From assembly GCA_001915545.1 (NCBI GenBank), contig MNQS01000134.1, forward strand, positions 1-64,000: 64,000 nucleotides of DNA, in the 5' to 3' direction. How positions within the stretch are numbered: the stretch's first letter is position 1; each line of letters begins with the position of its first letter. Position numbers and translations under genes: made by a program. Source of the stretch: Bacteroides sp. 43_108 (GTDB lineage: Bacteria; Bacteroidota; Bacteroidia; Bacteroidales; Bacteroidaceae). Below are positions 46,732 to 57,045 of this stretch, one piece after another. The notes beneath the pieces are model-generated. The model did not search any database. It had not been told where the DNA came from and saw nothing but the letters and a program-made list of their open reading frames with translations.

Positions 46732-48708
46732 ATGAAAATCAACAGTTACGCTAAGGCGTTGTTTGCATCTTTGGCTTTGACAGCATGTCCAGCCGTTGAG
46801 ATTTCGGCCGCTGTCAATGATGCAAATCCAGCAGATGAAGAAAAGGTGGCATACCTTTTCACGTATTTCACCGGCAACGCACCGGAAGAAGAGCAGGTAT
46901 GCTACGCTCTGAGTGATGACGGATACAACTTTACACCGCTGAACAACGGAGATCCTGTGATAATGTCGGATTCTATCGCTTTGACAGGATGTGTGCGCGA
47001 CCCGCATATATTGAGAGGTGAAGACGGCAAGACTTTCTACATGGTTCTTACGGACATGAAGTCAAGTTTGGGATGGAGCAGCAACAGAGGTATCGTGCTG
47101 CTGAAGTCTACAGACCTCATCAACTGGGAACATCACACAGTGCATTTCCCTACCAAGTACTACAAGAAATGGGGAAATGTCATAAGAGTATGGGCTCCGG
47201 AAACTATCTATGACAAAGAGGCAGGCAAATATATGGTGTTCTACTCTTTGAGAACAAGTGACGACAGTTCGTTCGACAGAATTTATTATTCTTATGTAAA
47301 CGATGATTTCACTGATCTTGAAGGCGAACCGGTTTATATGTTCGACAACGGCAAGGCTACAATAGACGGTGACATCGTGTTCAATGAGAAGGACGGACTT
47401 TACCACCTCTTCTACAAGAGCGAAGCAGGAAGAGGAATCTTCCAGGCAACAGCTAAGACTCTTACTGCTGAAAAGGGAAAACCTCTCGGATCGCAGTGGA
47501 CAAAGATTGAAGGAAATGTTGAACAGACACAAGAGGCTGTTGAAGGTGTAGGCGTATGCAAGACTCTCGACGGCAAGGAATGGATAATCATGTACGACTG
47601 CTATATGAACGGTCACTACCAGTTCTGCAAGAGTACTGACTTGAAGACTTTCCAGTTTGTTCAGAATACCAAGGTTGAAGGCAAGTTCACTCCGCGCCAT
47701 GGAACAATCATTCCTATCACAAAGGCCGAGAAGGAGCGTCTGCTTGCTGAATATGGCAACCACGTGAACCCGATCATACCAGGTTTCCACGCAGATCCTG
47801 AAATAATGTATTCGGAGAAGACAAACAAGTTCTATATCTATGCAACAACTGATGGTGTTCCTGGTTGGGGTGGATATAAGTTCAACTGCTTCTCTTCTGA
47901 CGACCTCGTAAACTGGAAAGATGAGGGTACTATTCTTGATGCCAAGTCTGATCAGGTGAAATGGGCCAACGGCAATGCATGGGCACCTTGCATCGAGGAG
48001 AAGAAAATGAAGGACGGTTCGTACAAGTATTACTTCTACTACAGTGCAAATGCTGGAAAGAGAAAGGAAATCGGTGTTGCAGTTGCCGACTCGCCAACAG
48101 GACCTTTTGTTGATTTCGGCAAGCCTATCATCAGCGATTCACCTGTAGGACACGGACAGCAGATCGACGTTGATGTGTTCACAGATCCTAAGTCAGGCAA
48201 GAGCTACATATATTGGGGCAACGGTTATATGGCAGGTGCAGAGCTCAACGATGATATGACAAGTGTCAAGGAAGGAACAATCAAGGTGATGACTCCTCAG
48301 GGAGGTACATTGAAGGATTACAACTACCGCGAAGCACCGTATGTGTTCTACCGCAAGGGTAAGTATTACTTCATGTGGTCGGTTGACGATACAGGTTCAC
48401 CAAACTACCATGTAGCATACGGTACAAGTTCAAGTCCGCTCGGAGACATCAAGGTTGCAGAAGAGCCTGTAGTTCTCATTCAGGATCCGGAGAACAAAAT
48501 CTACGGTACTGCTCACAACTCTGTACTCAAACTCCCAGGAAAGGATCAGTGGTATATCGTTTACCATAGAATCAATAAGAATTATCTGAGCCGTGATCTC
48601 GGCCCTGGATTCCACAGAGAGGTTTGCATCGACAAGATGACGTTTGACAAGAAGGGACGTATCGTTCCTGTAAAGCCTACTCACGATGGTGTTGAACGGT
48701 TGTACTGA
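46732..48708 (+). CDS. tandem two-domain glycoside hydrolase family 43 enzyme
   Basis: 658 residues with an N-terminal signal peptide (MKINSYAKALFASLALTACP) and Cys18 in a possible lipobox. It has two five-bladed propeller domains. The first (about 35-330) has VRDPHILRGEDGKTFYMV, WAPETIYD and a DGDIVF site. The second (about 345-640) has HADPEIMYSEKTNKFYIYAT, AWAPCIEE and FTDPKSGKSYIYWG. GH43 acts on arabinan and xylan side chains. Both domains keep their early Asp, so both may be active. No SusCD pair adjacent, so it is not in a typical polysaccharide utilisation locus. Confidence 0.92.
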   Translation: MKINSYAKALFASLALTACPAVEISAAVNDANPADEEKVAYLFTYFTGNAPEEEQVCYALSDDGYNFTPLNNGDPVIMSDSIALTGCVRDPHILRGEDGKTFYMVLTDMKSSLGWSSNRGIVLLKSTDLINWEHHTVHFPTKYYKKWGNVIRVWAPETIYDKEAGKYMVFYSLRTSDDSSFDRIYYSYVNDDFTDLEGEPVYMFDNGKATIDGDIVFNEKDGLYHLFYKSEAGRGIFQATAKTLTAEKGKPLGSQWTKIEGNVEQTQEAVEGVGVCKTLDGKEWIIMYDCYMNGHYQFCKSTDLKTFQFVQNTKVEGKFTPRHGTIIPITKAEKERLLAEYGNHVNPIIPGFHADPEIMYSEKTNKFYIYATTDGVPGWGGYKFNCFSSDDLVNWKDEGTILDAKSDQVKWANGNAWAPCIEEKKMKDGSYKYYFYYSANAGKRKEIGVAVADSPTGPFVDFGKPIISDSPVGHGQQIDVDVFTDPKSGKSYIYWGNGYMAGAELNDDMTSVKEGTIKVMTPQGGTLKDYNYREAPYVFYRKGKYYFMWSVDDTGSPNYHVAYGTSSSPLGDIKVAEEPVVLIQDPENKIYGTAHNSVLKLPGKDQWYIVYHRINKNYLSRDLGPGFHREVCIDKMTFDKKGRIVPVKPTHDGVERLY

Positions 48709-48742
48709 AGAAAAAGAAATAATATAATTTGATTTACATATT

Positions 48743-48795
48743 GGAGGAGTTTCAGCGCACAGTGCCTTTGGCATCATTGTTTCTGAAGCTCCTCC
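48743..48795 (+). terminator. terminator after the GH43 gene
   Basis: GGAGGAGTTTCAG pairs with CTGAAGCTCCTCC (one T-G pair) with a 27-base loop, followed by ATTTATTTG. Confidence 0.75.
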
Positions 48796-48863
48796 ATTTA
48801 TTTGTTTTGCTTTTTAAGGGATATCAAATGATTGAAAACTTATAAATAATAAAGGTAAGAATT

Positions 48864-50051
48864 ATGCATTACGATTTCAATGAACATATTGAGAGGCGTG
48901 GCACTCACAGCCTCAAGCATGATATGGTTGGCCAGATATGGGGACGCGAAGACTTGATACCAATGTGGGTGGCAGATATGGATTTTGCCACACCGCCATT
49001 TGTCATCGAGGCGGTGAAGCATAGGCTCGACAATCGCGTGCTTGGATATACGGTTCCTTATGACGAGTATTTTGAAAGGGTTGTTGCATGGAACAAGCAT
49101 AGATATGGCTTCGACGTCAAGAAGGAAGAGATATGCCAGGTGCCAGGTGTGGTTGCAGGAATAAACAATACCTTGCAGGCTTTCACAAAAGCCGGCGAGA
49201 ACGTTATGATTATGCAGCCTGTGTATCGCCCTTTCCGTTTGGTTACTGAGGCTCTCGGACGTAAGGTCGTTGACTGCCCTCTCCTTTTCGTTGACGGCAG
49301 ATATGAGGTCGATTTCAATCTTATGGAGAAGCTGGCGCCTTCGTGCAAAGCTCTTATTCTATGCAACCCTCACAACCCTGGAGGCTTTACTTGGAAGCCG
49401 GAGACTTTGAAGCGTATAGCAGACATTTGTTTCAGATGTGGAGTTGTGGTTATTGATGACGAGATTCATGCCGATCTTGTTTTCAATGGATATAAGCACA
49501 CACCTTTCCTTTCTGTGAGCGCTGAAGCCGAAGCCGTGGGAGTAACGCTTCAGTCACCTACGAAAGCTTTTAATATGCCAGGTGTCATTGCGGCTCATAC
49601 CATTGTGAAAGACAGCAAGCTGCGTACACGCTTTTTCGATTATCTTCGCGGAAGCGATGCCGACATGCTAAGTGCTTTTTCTTATGATTGTGTAAGTGCA
49701 TGCTATACACCTGAGGGTGAAGAATGGCTCAATCAGATGCTTGAATATGTACGCGAAAACATTGAATATGTGTGCCGTTACTGCTCTGAGAATATTCCAT
49801 CGGTGCATCCGATATGCCCGGAGGCTTCGTTCCTTGTTTTCCTCGATTGCCGTCAGTTGGGCTTCAGCAGTCAGAAGAGACTCAACAGTTTCTTTGTAGA
49901 CAAGGCTCGACTTGCACTCAACAGTGGAGATATGTTCGGACATGAAGGTACCGGATATATGAGAATGAATGTTGGATGTCCGCGTGCAGTCGTTGAAGAA
50001 GCAATGGAAAGATTGGCTTCGGCTTGCAGGAGCATTGCCGATGCTGAATAA
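48864..50051 (+). CDS. PatB/MalY-family C-S lyase or aminotransferase
   Basis: 395-residue fold-I PLP protein. NPHNPGG, VIDDEIHADLVF and the lysine motif SPTKAFNMPG match the MalY/PatB group, which cleaves cystathionine to homocysteine, pyruvate and ammonia. An N-terminal lead IWGREDLIPMWVADMDFATP is characteristic. Forward strand, 66 bp before the phosphatase gene, possibly co-transcribed. Confidence 0.93.
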   Translation: MHYDFNEHIERRGTHSLKHDMVGQIWGREDLIPMWVADMDFATPPFVIEAVKHRLDNRVLGYTVPYDEYFERVVAWNKHRYGFDVKKEEICQVPGVVAGINNTLQAFTKAGENVMIMQPVYRPFRLVTEALGRKVVDCPLLFVDGRYEVDFNLMEKLAPSCKALILCNPHNPGGFTWKPETLKRIADICFRCGVVVIDDEIHADLVFNGYKHTPFLSVSAEAEAVGVTLQSPTKAFNMPGVIAAHTIVKDSKLRTRFFDYLRGSDADMLSAFSYDCVSACYTPEGEEWLNQMLEYVRENIEYVCRYCSENIPSVHPICPEASFLVFLDCRQLGFSSQKRLNSFFVDKARLALNSGDMFGHEGTGYMRMNVGCPRAVVEEAMERLASACRSIADAE

Positions 50052-50117
50052 AAGATGGTTGTGCTAAAGAAATGCACAATGAAATGTATAAATGAATCAT
50101 AAAAAGATGTTTTAGAG

Positions 50118-50768
50118 ATGGTTAAGGCTGTAATTTTTGATCTCGACGGTACTTTACTCAACACATTGGCCGATCTTGCTTCAAGTACCAATTATGCGCT
50201 CGGCCATTACGGGTATCCGCAGAGGACTATAGATGAGGTTCGTCGTTTTGTAGGAAACGGAGTAGCAAAACTTATTGAGCGTGCTGTGCCTGAAGGTACT
50301 TCAGAGGCAGACGTGCAGCGCGTGCTTTCGTGCTTCAAGAGTCATTACCTAGAGCATAGCTTAGATACGACAGTTCCTTATGACGGAATTATGGATATGC
50401 TCTCAGTGCTCAAGAAAAAAGGAATTGCTACGGCAATTGTAAGCAACAAGCTTGATCCGGCTGTACGCGAGCTACACGAATATTTCTTCAAAGAACTGGT
50501 TGATACAGCTGTTGGTGAATCGTCCGAGCGCCAAGCCAAGCCTTCGCCAGATATGGTGAATGAGGCTCTCCGTCGTTTGGGTATTGATGCCGAATCAGCT
50601 GTGTATGTCGGCGACAGCGAAGTTGACATTATGACTGCCCGTAATGCCGGCATGAGATGCATATCTGTTTCGTGGGGATTCAAGACACGCGAATTTCTTG
50701 TGCAGAACGGTGCATTGTCGATTGCTGGTACAGTAGAAGAATTAATGGAACAGATCGATAGAGCATAG
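50118..50768 (+). CDS. phosphoglycolate phosphatase-like HAD hydrolase
   Basis: 216 residues, subclass I HAD with a helical cap. DLDGTLLNTLAD carries the nucleophile pair, IVSNK is motif II, the conserved Lys is in RQAKPSPD, and YVGDSEVD is motif IV. Phosphoglycolate is the commonest substrate for this pattern, but other sugar phosphates are possible. Confidence 0.9.
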   Translation: MVKAVIFDLDGTLLNTLADLASSTNYALGHYGYPQRTIDEVRRFVGNGVAKLIERAVPEGTSEADVQRVLSCFKSHYLEHSLDTTVPYDGIMDMLSVLKKKGIATAIVSNKLDPAVRELHEYFFKELVDTAVGESSERQAKPSPDMVNEALRRLGIDAESAVYVGDSEVDIMTARNAGMRCISVSWGFKTREFLVQNGALSIAGTVEELMEQIDRA

Positions 50769-51000
50769 CACGAATGGCTTTCGTGTATGAATGGTAATGC
50801 CGGACATGTATGTTCAAGGAGTTTGATAATTTTATAATATTTGCCCCTCTTTGTGTTACATGTTCGACATTTTACCTCATAAAAACTACAAAATACAGCT
50901 ATTATACCTTTTTTAACTATAAATCTTCATTTCTGCAATAAACCTTCCGGCTGTATGCGTGTCTTTAAAAGCATATATGCTATGAAGAAAGTCCAGCGTT

Positions 51001-53805
51001 ATGAAAAACATATTAAGCGTTATAATGATATGCATGTGCTGTACCTGTACTTATGCACAGACGTCGGTGAATGTCAAGTCGTCGCCGTCGAAGATATCAG
51101 GTTCGGTCAGAGATGCTTCTTCGGGAGAAGCTCTCATACAATGCAGCGTGCAGCTTCTCGATTCCGACAGTACTTTCATCAGCGGTGCTGCTACTGATAT
51201 GAATGGAGGTTTTGCCATTAATGTTTCGAAGAATGGTAAGTATATTTTGAAATGCTCTTATGTGGGATACACTGATACTTACAAGAATGTAGAAGTCAGT
51301 GGTCGTCAGAAGATTATGCCGTTGGGTACAATTTCCATGAGTGAAGATGCTGTCATGCTGGAAGGTGCTGTGGTAAAAGGTACCATACCGCAGGTGGAAG
51401 TTGTTGAAGACACGGTTCAATATAATGCTGCAGCATTTCGTGTTACTGAAGGTTCTGCTGTAGAGGAACTCATAAAGAAACTTCCAGGAGCCGAGGTCGA
51501 TGAATCCGGCAAGATTACTATAAACGGTCGTGAGATAAGCAAGATTCTCGTTGACGGAAAGGAATTCTTCTCTTCGCAGACGGATATGGCAATGAAGAAT
51601 CTACCTGCTGAAATCATTGACAAGGTCAAGACATACGACAAGAAATCCGATTTGGCGCGCATCACTGGTATTGATGACGGCGAGGAAGAAACTGTTATCG
51701 ATCTTACAGTCAAGAAGGATAAGAAAAACGGATGGATAGGAAATGTACGTGCCTCTGGTGGTACACATTCGCTCCACTCGGAACGCTTCAACCTAAATCA
51801 TTTTACTGACGACGTGAAACTGTCGCTTGTCGGATCTTACGGCAATACTGGCAACGGAGGTACTTCGAAAAGAGGAAATACGGGCTTCAATTTTTCTACT
51901 GACAGCGAACATCTTGAAACCGGAGGTAATGTGCGTTACAGCGGTGCATCTAATCACTCGTTCAGCGAAAGTTCCAGCGAACGTTTTACTGGTGTAAAAT
52001 CTTCATTCTCTAACAGCAGACGTAACAATTCAAGTTCAAATTGGAATGCCGGAGGTGATTTCCGATTGGAATGGAAGCCCGATACAATGAATCGTATACT
52101 TTTCCGACCAAGATTCTCTTTCGGAAAGAACGACAGCTACAATTCAGGCGTTACGGCAACGTTCAGCGGAGATCCTTATGCAAGCGGTACGATTGACGAT
52201 CCGATCGATCAGATTGAATCCGTTGTAGATTCAATACGTACCAACCTCAATCGTTCTTCTGCAAAGTCGGAAGGCGACAATTTCAGTTTAGGTGCTTCGT
52301 TGATGTATAACAGACGCTTCGGAAACAAGGGACGCAACCTTACAATAAATGTCGACGGAGGATACAGCAGTAGAGGCAATGAGCGTTTCAACGTATCTGA
52401 CGTAACATACTATCAGCGTGACGATTCGACAGCATTGACCTATAGATATCGTACAACACCAAGCAGCAATTCCAACTTTTCTGCACAGGTTACATACAGC
52501 GAACCTATTGCACGTGCCGTTTTCCTTCAATTCAGCTATAAGTTCAGCTATAATAAACAGCACAGCGACGGTAAGGCATACGATTTGGGAAACATCATAG
52601 GAATACGCGACAGTCTTGCTTCTATGGGTATAGGTTTTCTGCCGTACGATTATGAAGATTGGCTTGATGAAGATTTGAGCAGATTCACAGATACAGAGAA
52701 TTCTGTTCATACAGCAGATGTTACACTTCGTATTATACGTGAAAAGTTCAATCTCAGTGCCGGTTTTACAGCAACTCCACAGACGCAACGTGTCGATTAT
52801 GACTATCAGGGTCTCGATACCGTTGCTGTCAGACATTTCTTCAACATGTCTCCTACCCTGAACTTCCGTTATCGTTTTTCTCGTCAGCATCAGTTGAGAG
52901 TAACCTATCGTGGACGAACTTCGCAACCTCAGATTACTGATATGTTCAGCATGACTGACGACAGTGACCCGCTTAACATCCGAAAAGGTAATCCTGGATT
53001 GAAACCGTCATTTACGCATACAATGAATGTGAAGTACAACAACTATATGCAGGAGACAAAAAGGAATATCAATGCCAATGTCTCTTTGAACCTGACAACA
53101 AACAGCATTGCAAATCGAACTGAATACAACGAGGAAACAGGTGGAAGAATCTCACAGCCGGAAAATATCAACGGCAATTGGAGAATAAATGCCGATTTCG
53201 GATTTGATACTCCTGTAATTTGGGAGAATCTGCTTGTAAATACATCTACTTCTGTATCGCACAACAACAATGTAAGTTTTGTGTATCAGGACCATAATAC
53301 TTTGAAGAATACGGTCAGGAATACCAGATTGCGTGAACGTCTTGATATAACTTACCGACATGAAATTTTCGATGTTTCACTAAACGGAAGTGTATCTTAC
53401 ACACATGCGCGAAGCACGCTTGTTTCCAACAGCAACATGGATACATACGATTTCTCATACGGTTTGTCAGCAAATGCGCAGTTTCCTTTCCATCTTTATC
53501 TTTCGACAGATATAAGGTGCCGTTCGCGTCGAGGCTACAGCAACAGTCAGATGAATACTGATGAACTTATATGGAATGCTCAGATGTCATATCGTTTCCT
53601 GCGCAGCAGGAATGCATCTGTAGCGCTTGAATTTCATGATATTTTAGGCAACAGAAGCAACATAAGCCGTACTATTACGGCAACAAGGCGAAGCGACTCG
53701 CGTACAGATGCCATTTACAGTTATGTCATGCTTTCTTTCAGTTACCGTCTCAATGTTTTCGGTGGCAGGTTTATGTCGAGCGACGGTGGACGTAGAAGGC
53801 GATGA
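51001..53805 (+). CDS. outer-membrane beta-barrel protein with regulatory-like domain
   Basis: 934 residues. A signal peptide (ending CTYAQ) is followed by a carboxypeptidase-regulatory-like domain (about 31-115: SGSVRDASSGEALIQCSVQL), a plug-like region with AVEELIKKLPGAEVDESGKI and KILVDGKEFF, and a long barrel rich in alternating aromatic strands. The tail ends GGRFMSSDGGRRRR. OMP_b-brl_3-type receptor-like protein; substrate unknown. No SusD or GLPGLI partner is visible. Confidence 0.9.
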   Translation: MKNILSVIMICMCCTCTYAQTSVNVKSSPSKISGSVRDASSGEALIQCSVQLLDSDSTFISGAATDMNGGFAINVSKNGKYILKCSYVGYTDTYKNVEVSGRQKIMPLGTISMSEDAVMLEGAVVKGTIPQVEVVEDTVQYNAAAFRVTEGSAVEELIKKLPGAEVDESGKITINGREISKILVDGKEFFSSQTDMAMKNLPAEIIDKVKTYDKKSDLARITGIDDGEEETVIDLTVKKDKKNGWIGNVRASGGTHSLHSERFNLNHFTDDVKLSLVGSYGNTGNGGTSKRGNTGFNFSTDSEHLETGGNVRYSGASNHSFSESSSERFTGVKSSFSNSRRNNSSSNWNAGGDFRLEWKPDTMNRILFRPRFSFGKNDSYNSGVTATFSGDPYASGTIDDPIDQIESVVDSIRTNLNRSSAKSEGDNFSLGASLMYNRRFGNKGRNLTINVDGGYSSRGNERFNVSDVTYYQRDDSTALTYRYRTTPSSNSNFSAQVTYSEPIARAVFLQFSYKFSYNKQHSDGKAYDLGNIIGIRDSLASMGIGFLPYDYEDWLDEDLSRFTDTENSVHTADVTLRIIREKFNLSAGFTATPQTQRVDYDYQGLDTVAVRHFFNMSPTLNFRYRFSRQHQLRVTYRGRTSQPQITDMFSMTDDSDPLNIRKGNPGLKPSFTHTMNVKYNNYMQETKRNINANVSLNLTTNSIANRTEYNEETGGRISQPENINGNWRINADFGFDTPVIWENLLVNTSTSVSHNNNVSFVYQDHNTLKNTVRNTRLRERLDITYRHEIFDVSLNGSVSYTHARSTLVSNSNMDTYDFSYGLSANAQFPFHLYLSTDIRCRSRRGYSNSQMNTDELIWNAQMSYRFLRSRNASVALEFHDILGNRSNISRTITATRRSDSRTDAIYSYVMLSFSYRLNVFGGRFMSSDGGRRRR

Positions 53806-53825
53806 ATATACATCATATATAATAA

Positions 53826-53879
53826 AAGAACCGTTTCCTGTGCAGACGTTTTTCGTCGTCATTGCCGGAAACGGTTCTT
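53826..53879. terminator. convergent terminator between the beta-barrel gene and the monooxygenase gene
   Basis: AAGAACCGTTTCC pairs with GGAAACGGTTCTT; a smaller GACG/CGTC hairpin sits in the loop. T-rich on the right and A-rich on the left. Confidence 0.8.
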
Positions 53880-53924
53880 ATTATATGTTGTCCTTTGTAA
53901 GTCATAAGGACTATTTTTACATTA

Positions 53925-54200
53925 TCAGAAATTGAAAGATTCCAATTTCATTTCTGCCAGATTCTGTATTTTAGGAACCAGTGTTGTGAAGTGAGCACTT
54001 GCAGAGTGAGCCTTGAGGGCGTCCTCATCACTCCATGTTTCGCAAATCATATATACATCTTCTCTGGTTGCACTCTTGAAAAAGTCATATGCTATGCATC
54101 CGTTGTCTTTCAGTGATGCCTCTACGAGTTCCTTAGCAATCTTTTCTACCTCTGCCTTATTAGCATCAGATACTTTGATAAAAACATTCAATCTTATCAT
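53925..54200 (-). CDS. antibiotic biosynthesis monooxygenase-fold (ABM) protein
   Basis: 91 residues from the ATG at 54200 (MIRLNVFIKVSDANKAEVEK), which matches the usual start of the dimeric ferredoxin-like ABM fold; the longer frame upstream is not conserved in character. YMICETWSDEDALKAHSASAHF is the family's signature with the conserved His. Family members are heme- or quinone-acting monooxygenases or of unknown role. Confidence 0.88.
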   Translation of the reverse strand: MIRLNVFIKVSDANKAEVEKIAKELVEASLKDNGCIAYDFFKSATREDVYMICETWSDEDALKAHSASAHFTTLVPKIQNLAEMKLESFNF

Positions 54201-54341
54201 ATAAACTTGTATTATTTGATGTTTGACAATAATATTATTGCCCAGCAAATTTAAATCTATTTTAATTGATAGCCATCAATTCACTTATTAATATTCTATA
54301 ACCGGTGTAATAAAATATATAGATCTTGTGATTAAATAAAA

Positions 54342-54376
54342 AACTTCCAGACCCAAGTTCGCAGGATCTGGAAGTT
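54342..54376 (-). terminator. terminator of the ilv operon
   Basis: AACTTCCAGA pairs with TCTGGAAGTT, with A-tracts at the left giving a T-run on the minus strand. 36 bp after the ilvC stop codon. Confidence 0.85.
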
Positions 54377-54412
54377 CAAAAACATTTTCAATATAAATTC
54401 TGGCTATTATGA

Positions 54413-55456
54413 TCAATTGTTTTCTGGACGAAGCTGACGTACAACTTCTGCAGTGCGCCACATTTCACTGTTGTGAAGTGCTTCAAGTTCCTTGTTGAGC
54501 TTGTCGCGGTAGTCAGGCTGTGAGTTGCTGTCGATAGAAATCTGAGCTTCATTTCCAGTTTTTACGCTGTTGTAGAGCTTTTCAACTACAGGCTTGATGG
54601 CATCGTGGAAAGGACCCATCCAGTCGAGTGCACCTCTCTGTGCTGTTGTTGAGCAGTTTGCATACATCCAGTCCATACCCTTCTTTGCAAACAGAGGCAT
54701 AAGCGACTGAGTGAGTTCTTCAACTGTTTCGTTGAAAGCTTCAGAAGGTGTGTGTCCGTTTTCGCGGAGAACTTCATACTGAGCGAGGAGAAGTCCCTGG
54801 ATTGCACCCATGAGTGAACCACGTTCACCAGTGAGGTCAGAAGTTGCTTCGCGCTGGAATGTTGTTTCAAACAGATATCCAGAACCAATACCGATACCGA
54901 ATGCAAGAACCTTGTCGCGAGCCTTACCTGAAACGTCCTGATATACAGCGTAAGAAGAGTTGAGTCCTCTTCCCTCAAGGAACATCGTACGCAGTGAAGT
55001 ACCTGAACCCTTTGGTGCAACCATGATTACGTCTATATCTGCAGGAGGAACTACACCTGTACGGTCGTTCCATGTGATTGCAAATCCGTGTGAGAAGTAA
55101 AGAGTCTTACCTGCTGTAAGATGAGGCTTGATTGACGGCCACAACTGCATCTGAGCAGCGTCTGACAAGAGCATGCAGACGATAGTTCCCTTTTCAGCTG
55201 CTTCCTCAAGTGAGAAAAGAGTCTCACCTGGCTTCCATCCGTCAGCAACAGCCTTGTCGTATGTTTTGCCTGGACGCTGACCAACGATTACATTGAAACC
55301 GTTGTCTCTGAGGTTACAAGCCTGACCAGGTCCCTGAACACCGTATCCAAGAACTGCGATAGTTTCATTTTTCAATACTTCGCGTGCTTTCTCCAATGGA
55401 AATTCTTCACGTGTCATTACCTCTTCGATAACTCCACCAAAATTCATTTTTGCCAT
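54413..55456 (-). CDS. ilvC: ketol-acid reductoisomerase (NADP+)
   Basis: 347 residues, class I. Converts acetolactate to dihydroxyisovalerate and acetohydroxybutyrate to the isoleucine precursor. The NAD(P) loop is GYGVQGPGQACNLRDNG, a catalytic His lies in YFSHGFA, APKGSGTSLR follows, and a C-terminal knotted domain holds the metal ligands (ERGSLMGAIQGLLLAQYE). Last gene of the ilv operon, 144 bp after the thioesterase gene; very strong codon bias. Confidence 0.97.
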   Translation of the reverse strand: MAKMNFGGVIEEVMTREEFPLEKAREVLKNETIAVLGYGVQGPGQACNLRDNGFNVIVGQRPGKTYDKAVADGWKPGETLFSLEEAAEKGTIVCMLLSDAAQMQLWPSIKPHLTAGKTLYFSHGFAITWNDRTGVVPPADIDVIMVAPKGSGTSLRTMFLEGRGLNSSYAVYQDVSGKARDKVLAFGIGIGSGYLFETTFQREATSDLTGERGSLMGAIQGLLLAQYEVLRENGHTPSEAFNETVEELTQSLMPLFAKKGMDWMYANCSTTAQRGALDWMGPFHDAIKPVVEKLYNSVKTGNEAQISIDSNSQPDYRDKLNKELEALHNSEMWRTAEVVRQLRPENN

Positions 55457-55600
55457 TTTTTCTTTCTGTTATGCAACCGGTTATAGTTTTCCGATTGCCA
55501 GGTTAAATATTTCGTTTTAATTGATTCGCTGTAAACAATTGTCATTGTTGTGATGCAAATTTAATCAATTTATTAGAAAATACAGCGTAAAAATAACAAT

Positions 55601-56359
55601 TTATTCAAATTTCATACTGCATCTAACCAAAACTGTGTTTTTTGCATCGTCATGACTGTCTTTTTGTGCTTCAGCATCGAATGTATCGTTTGCATTGTCA
55701 CGCAGATACAGCTTGAGAACATCGCCGTAGTAGCTTTCGGCCATATAAGCAATCTCAAAGCGTTTTACGCTCATTTGCTTATAATGTTCCAAATTGAATA
55801 GGTTCAAAATGTGCTCAATATATTTTATGCTGTTTACGTGTCCGTTGAGATCAATATCACTGTATTCAGTATCAATTGATTTTGTGTATGTATCTTCTGC
55901 GAGCGGTTTAACTCTTGAAGCCTTTGCAATCGGGCATTCTGTTTCTTCGTCAATATATTGGTCAATTGTTGTTCCGTGCAGTTCATGAAGATCTTTCGGC
56001 TTTCTGTCTGCCTGGTCAATCATTGCCCATACAGCCTTTGCGTAGCCTATAGCCTTGCCTTCCGAATCTGTAATTCTGTAATTTCTGTCAGTGAAATACA
56101 GGTATACATTAGAAATCCATGTGTCGATGAAGAACTTGTCGCCGTTCTTCGGCATCTCAAACATTTCAATCACGAGTCTCGACAGTACCCATCTGTATAC
56201 AGTTCCGTTTTTAGCCATCTCACCGAAACCACGGTTTACAGCATGGTTTTCAGAACAGTTCAGCAGATGATTTCCAAGAACAGACATTGACAGCTTTCCC
56301 TGAAAGTCTGTATGGAATGGGTAGACCTTGAATTCCGTGCGTTCAATTTTGCTGCACAT
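55601..56359 (-). CDS. acyl-ACP thioesterase
   Basis: 252 residues with two hotdog repeats, of the FatA/FatB-like bacterial type. It shows RWVLSRLVIEM and FIDTWISNV in the first half and DIDLNGHVNSIKYIEHIL (catalytic Asn/His) in the second. Releases fatty acids from acyl carrier protein. Located between ilvN and ilvC, an arrangement I recall in other Bacteroidales; it may link branched-chain precursors with membrane lipid supply (inference). Confidence 0.9.
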   Translation of the reverse strand: MCSKIERTEFKVYPFHTDFQGKLSMSVLGNHLLNCSENHAVNRGFGEMAKNGTVYRWVLSRLVIEMFEMPKNGDKFFIDTWISNVYLYFTDRNYRITDSEGKAIGYAKAVWAMIDQADRKPKDLHELHGTTIDQYIDEETECPIAKASRVKPLAEDTYTKSIDTEYSDIDLNGHVNSIKYIEHILNLFNLEHYKQMSVKRFEIAYMAESYYGDVLKLYLRDNANDTFDAEAQKDSHDDAKNTVLVRCSMKFE

Positions 56360-56413
56360 ACGATTTTATAGTCTTTTTCCTGTTGGGTTGATATTTTAGT
56401 TGCTTTTTTCGAA

Positions 56414-57028
56414 TTATCTGCAATGATTCCTTTCTCTTTCAGCCAGATATTCGTCCAGTTTTTCCACGCAGCTCTTGGTTATAGCTATACGTCCTGAACG
56501 TACGAACTGCAATACAACGCCGAGATCTTTCAATCCGTTGTACAATGACAATATGTCTTCAGTTATGCCGGTCTTCTCTATTATAGAGTACGTAGGGTTA
56601 ACTTCGACAATCTGTGAATCATGCAAGCGTACTATTTTGCTTACCTTGCTGTTTTCCAGCATTACAGGTGTTGAAATCTTGAACAGTGCTGTTTCAAGGA
56701 TGAATATCTCGTTGTCGAGGAAATAATTTGCCTGAAGAACATCGATTTTTTTCTCTATCTGCGTTGTAATCATTTTGGCCATCTCCTCTGTGCAGAAACA
56801 AGTTATTGTATACTTGTGTACGCCTGGAGTTGACGAAGCGCAAACATTGAGGCTTTCGATGTTTACCTGTCTGCGTGTAAATACGGCTGTAATCTGGCTC
56901 AGAAGACCTGCAATGTTTTCTGAGTATATCAGCATTGTGTACAGTGGCAATTTATCCTTTGTCTGCATGTTGGAATCTGCGGATGCGCATTTTCCGCATG
57001 TGTTGCATTCTGTATCTTGTAATGACAT
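56414..57028 (-). CDS. ilvN: acetolactate synthase regulatory subunit
   Basis: 204 residues. An N-terminal ACT domain (LYTMLIYSENIAGLLSQITA...RRQVNIESLNVC) binds valine for feedback control of IlvB, followed by a small-subunit C-terminal domain. A cysteine-rich lead (CNTCGKCASADSNM) precedes the ACT domain, which is unusual and may be a variable extension. 17 bp after ilvB. Confidence 0.93.
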   Translation of the reverse strand: MSLQDTECNTCGKCASADSNMQTKDKLPLYTMLIYSENIAGLLSQITAVFTRRQVNIESLNVCASSTPGVHKYTITCFCTEEMAKMITTQIEKKIDVLQANYFLDNEIFILETALFKISTPVMLENSKVSKIVRLHDSQIVEVNPTYSIIEKTGITEDILSLYNGLKDLGVVLQFVRSGRIAITKSCVEKLDEYLAERERNHCR

Positions 57029-57045
57029 AATTTACTTACTTTTAT

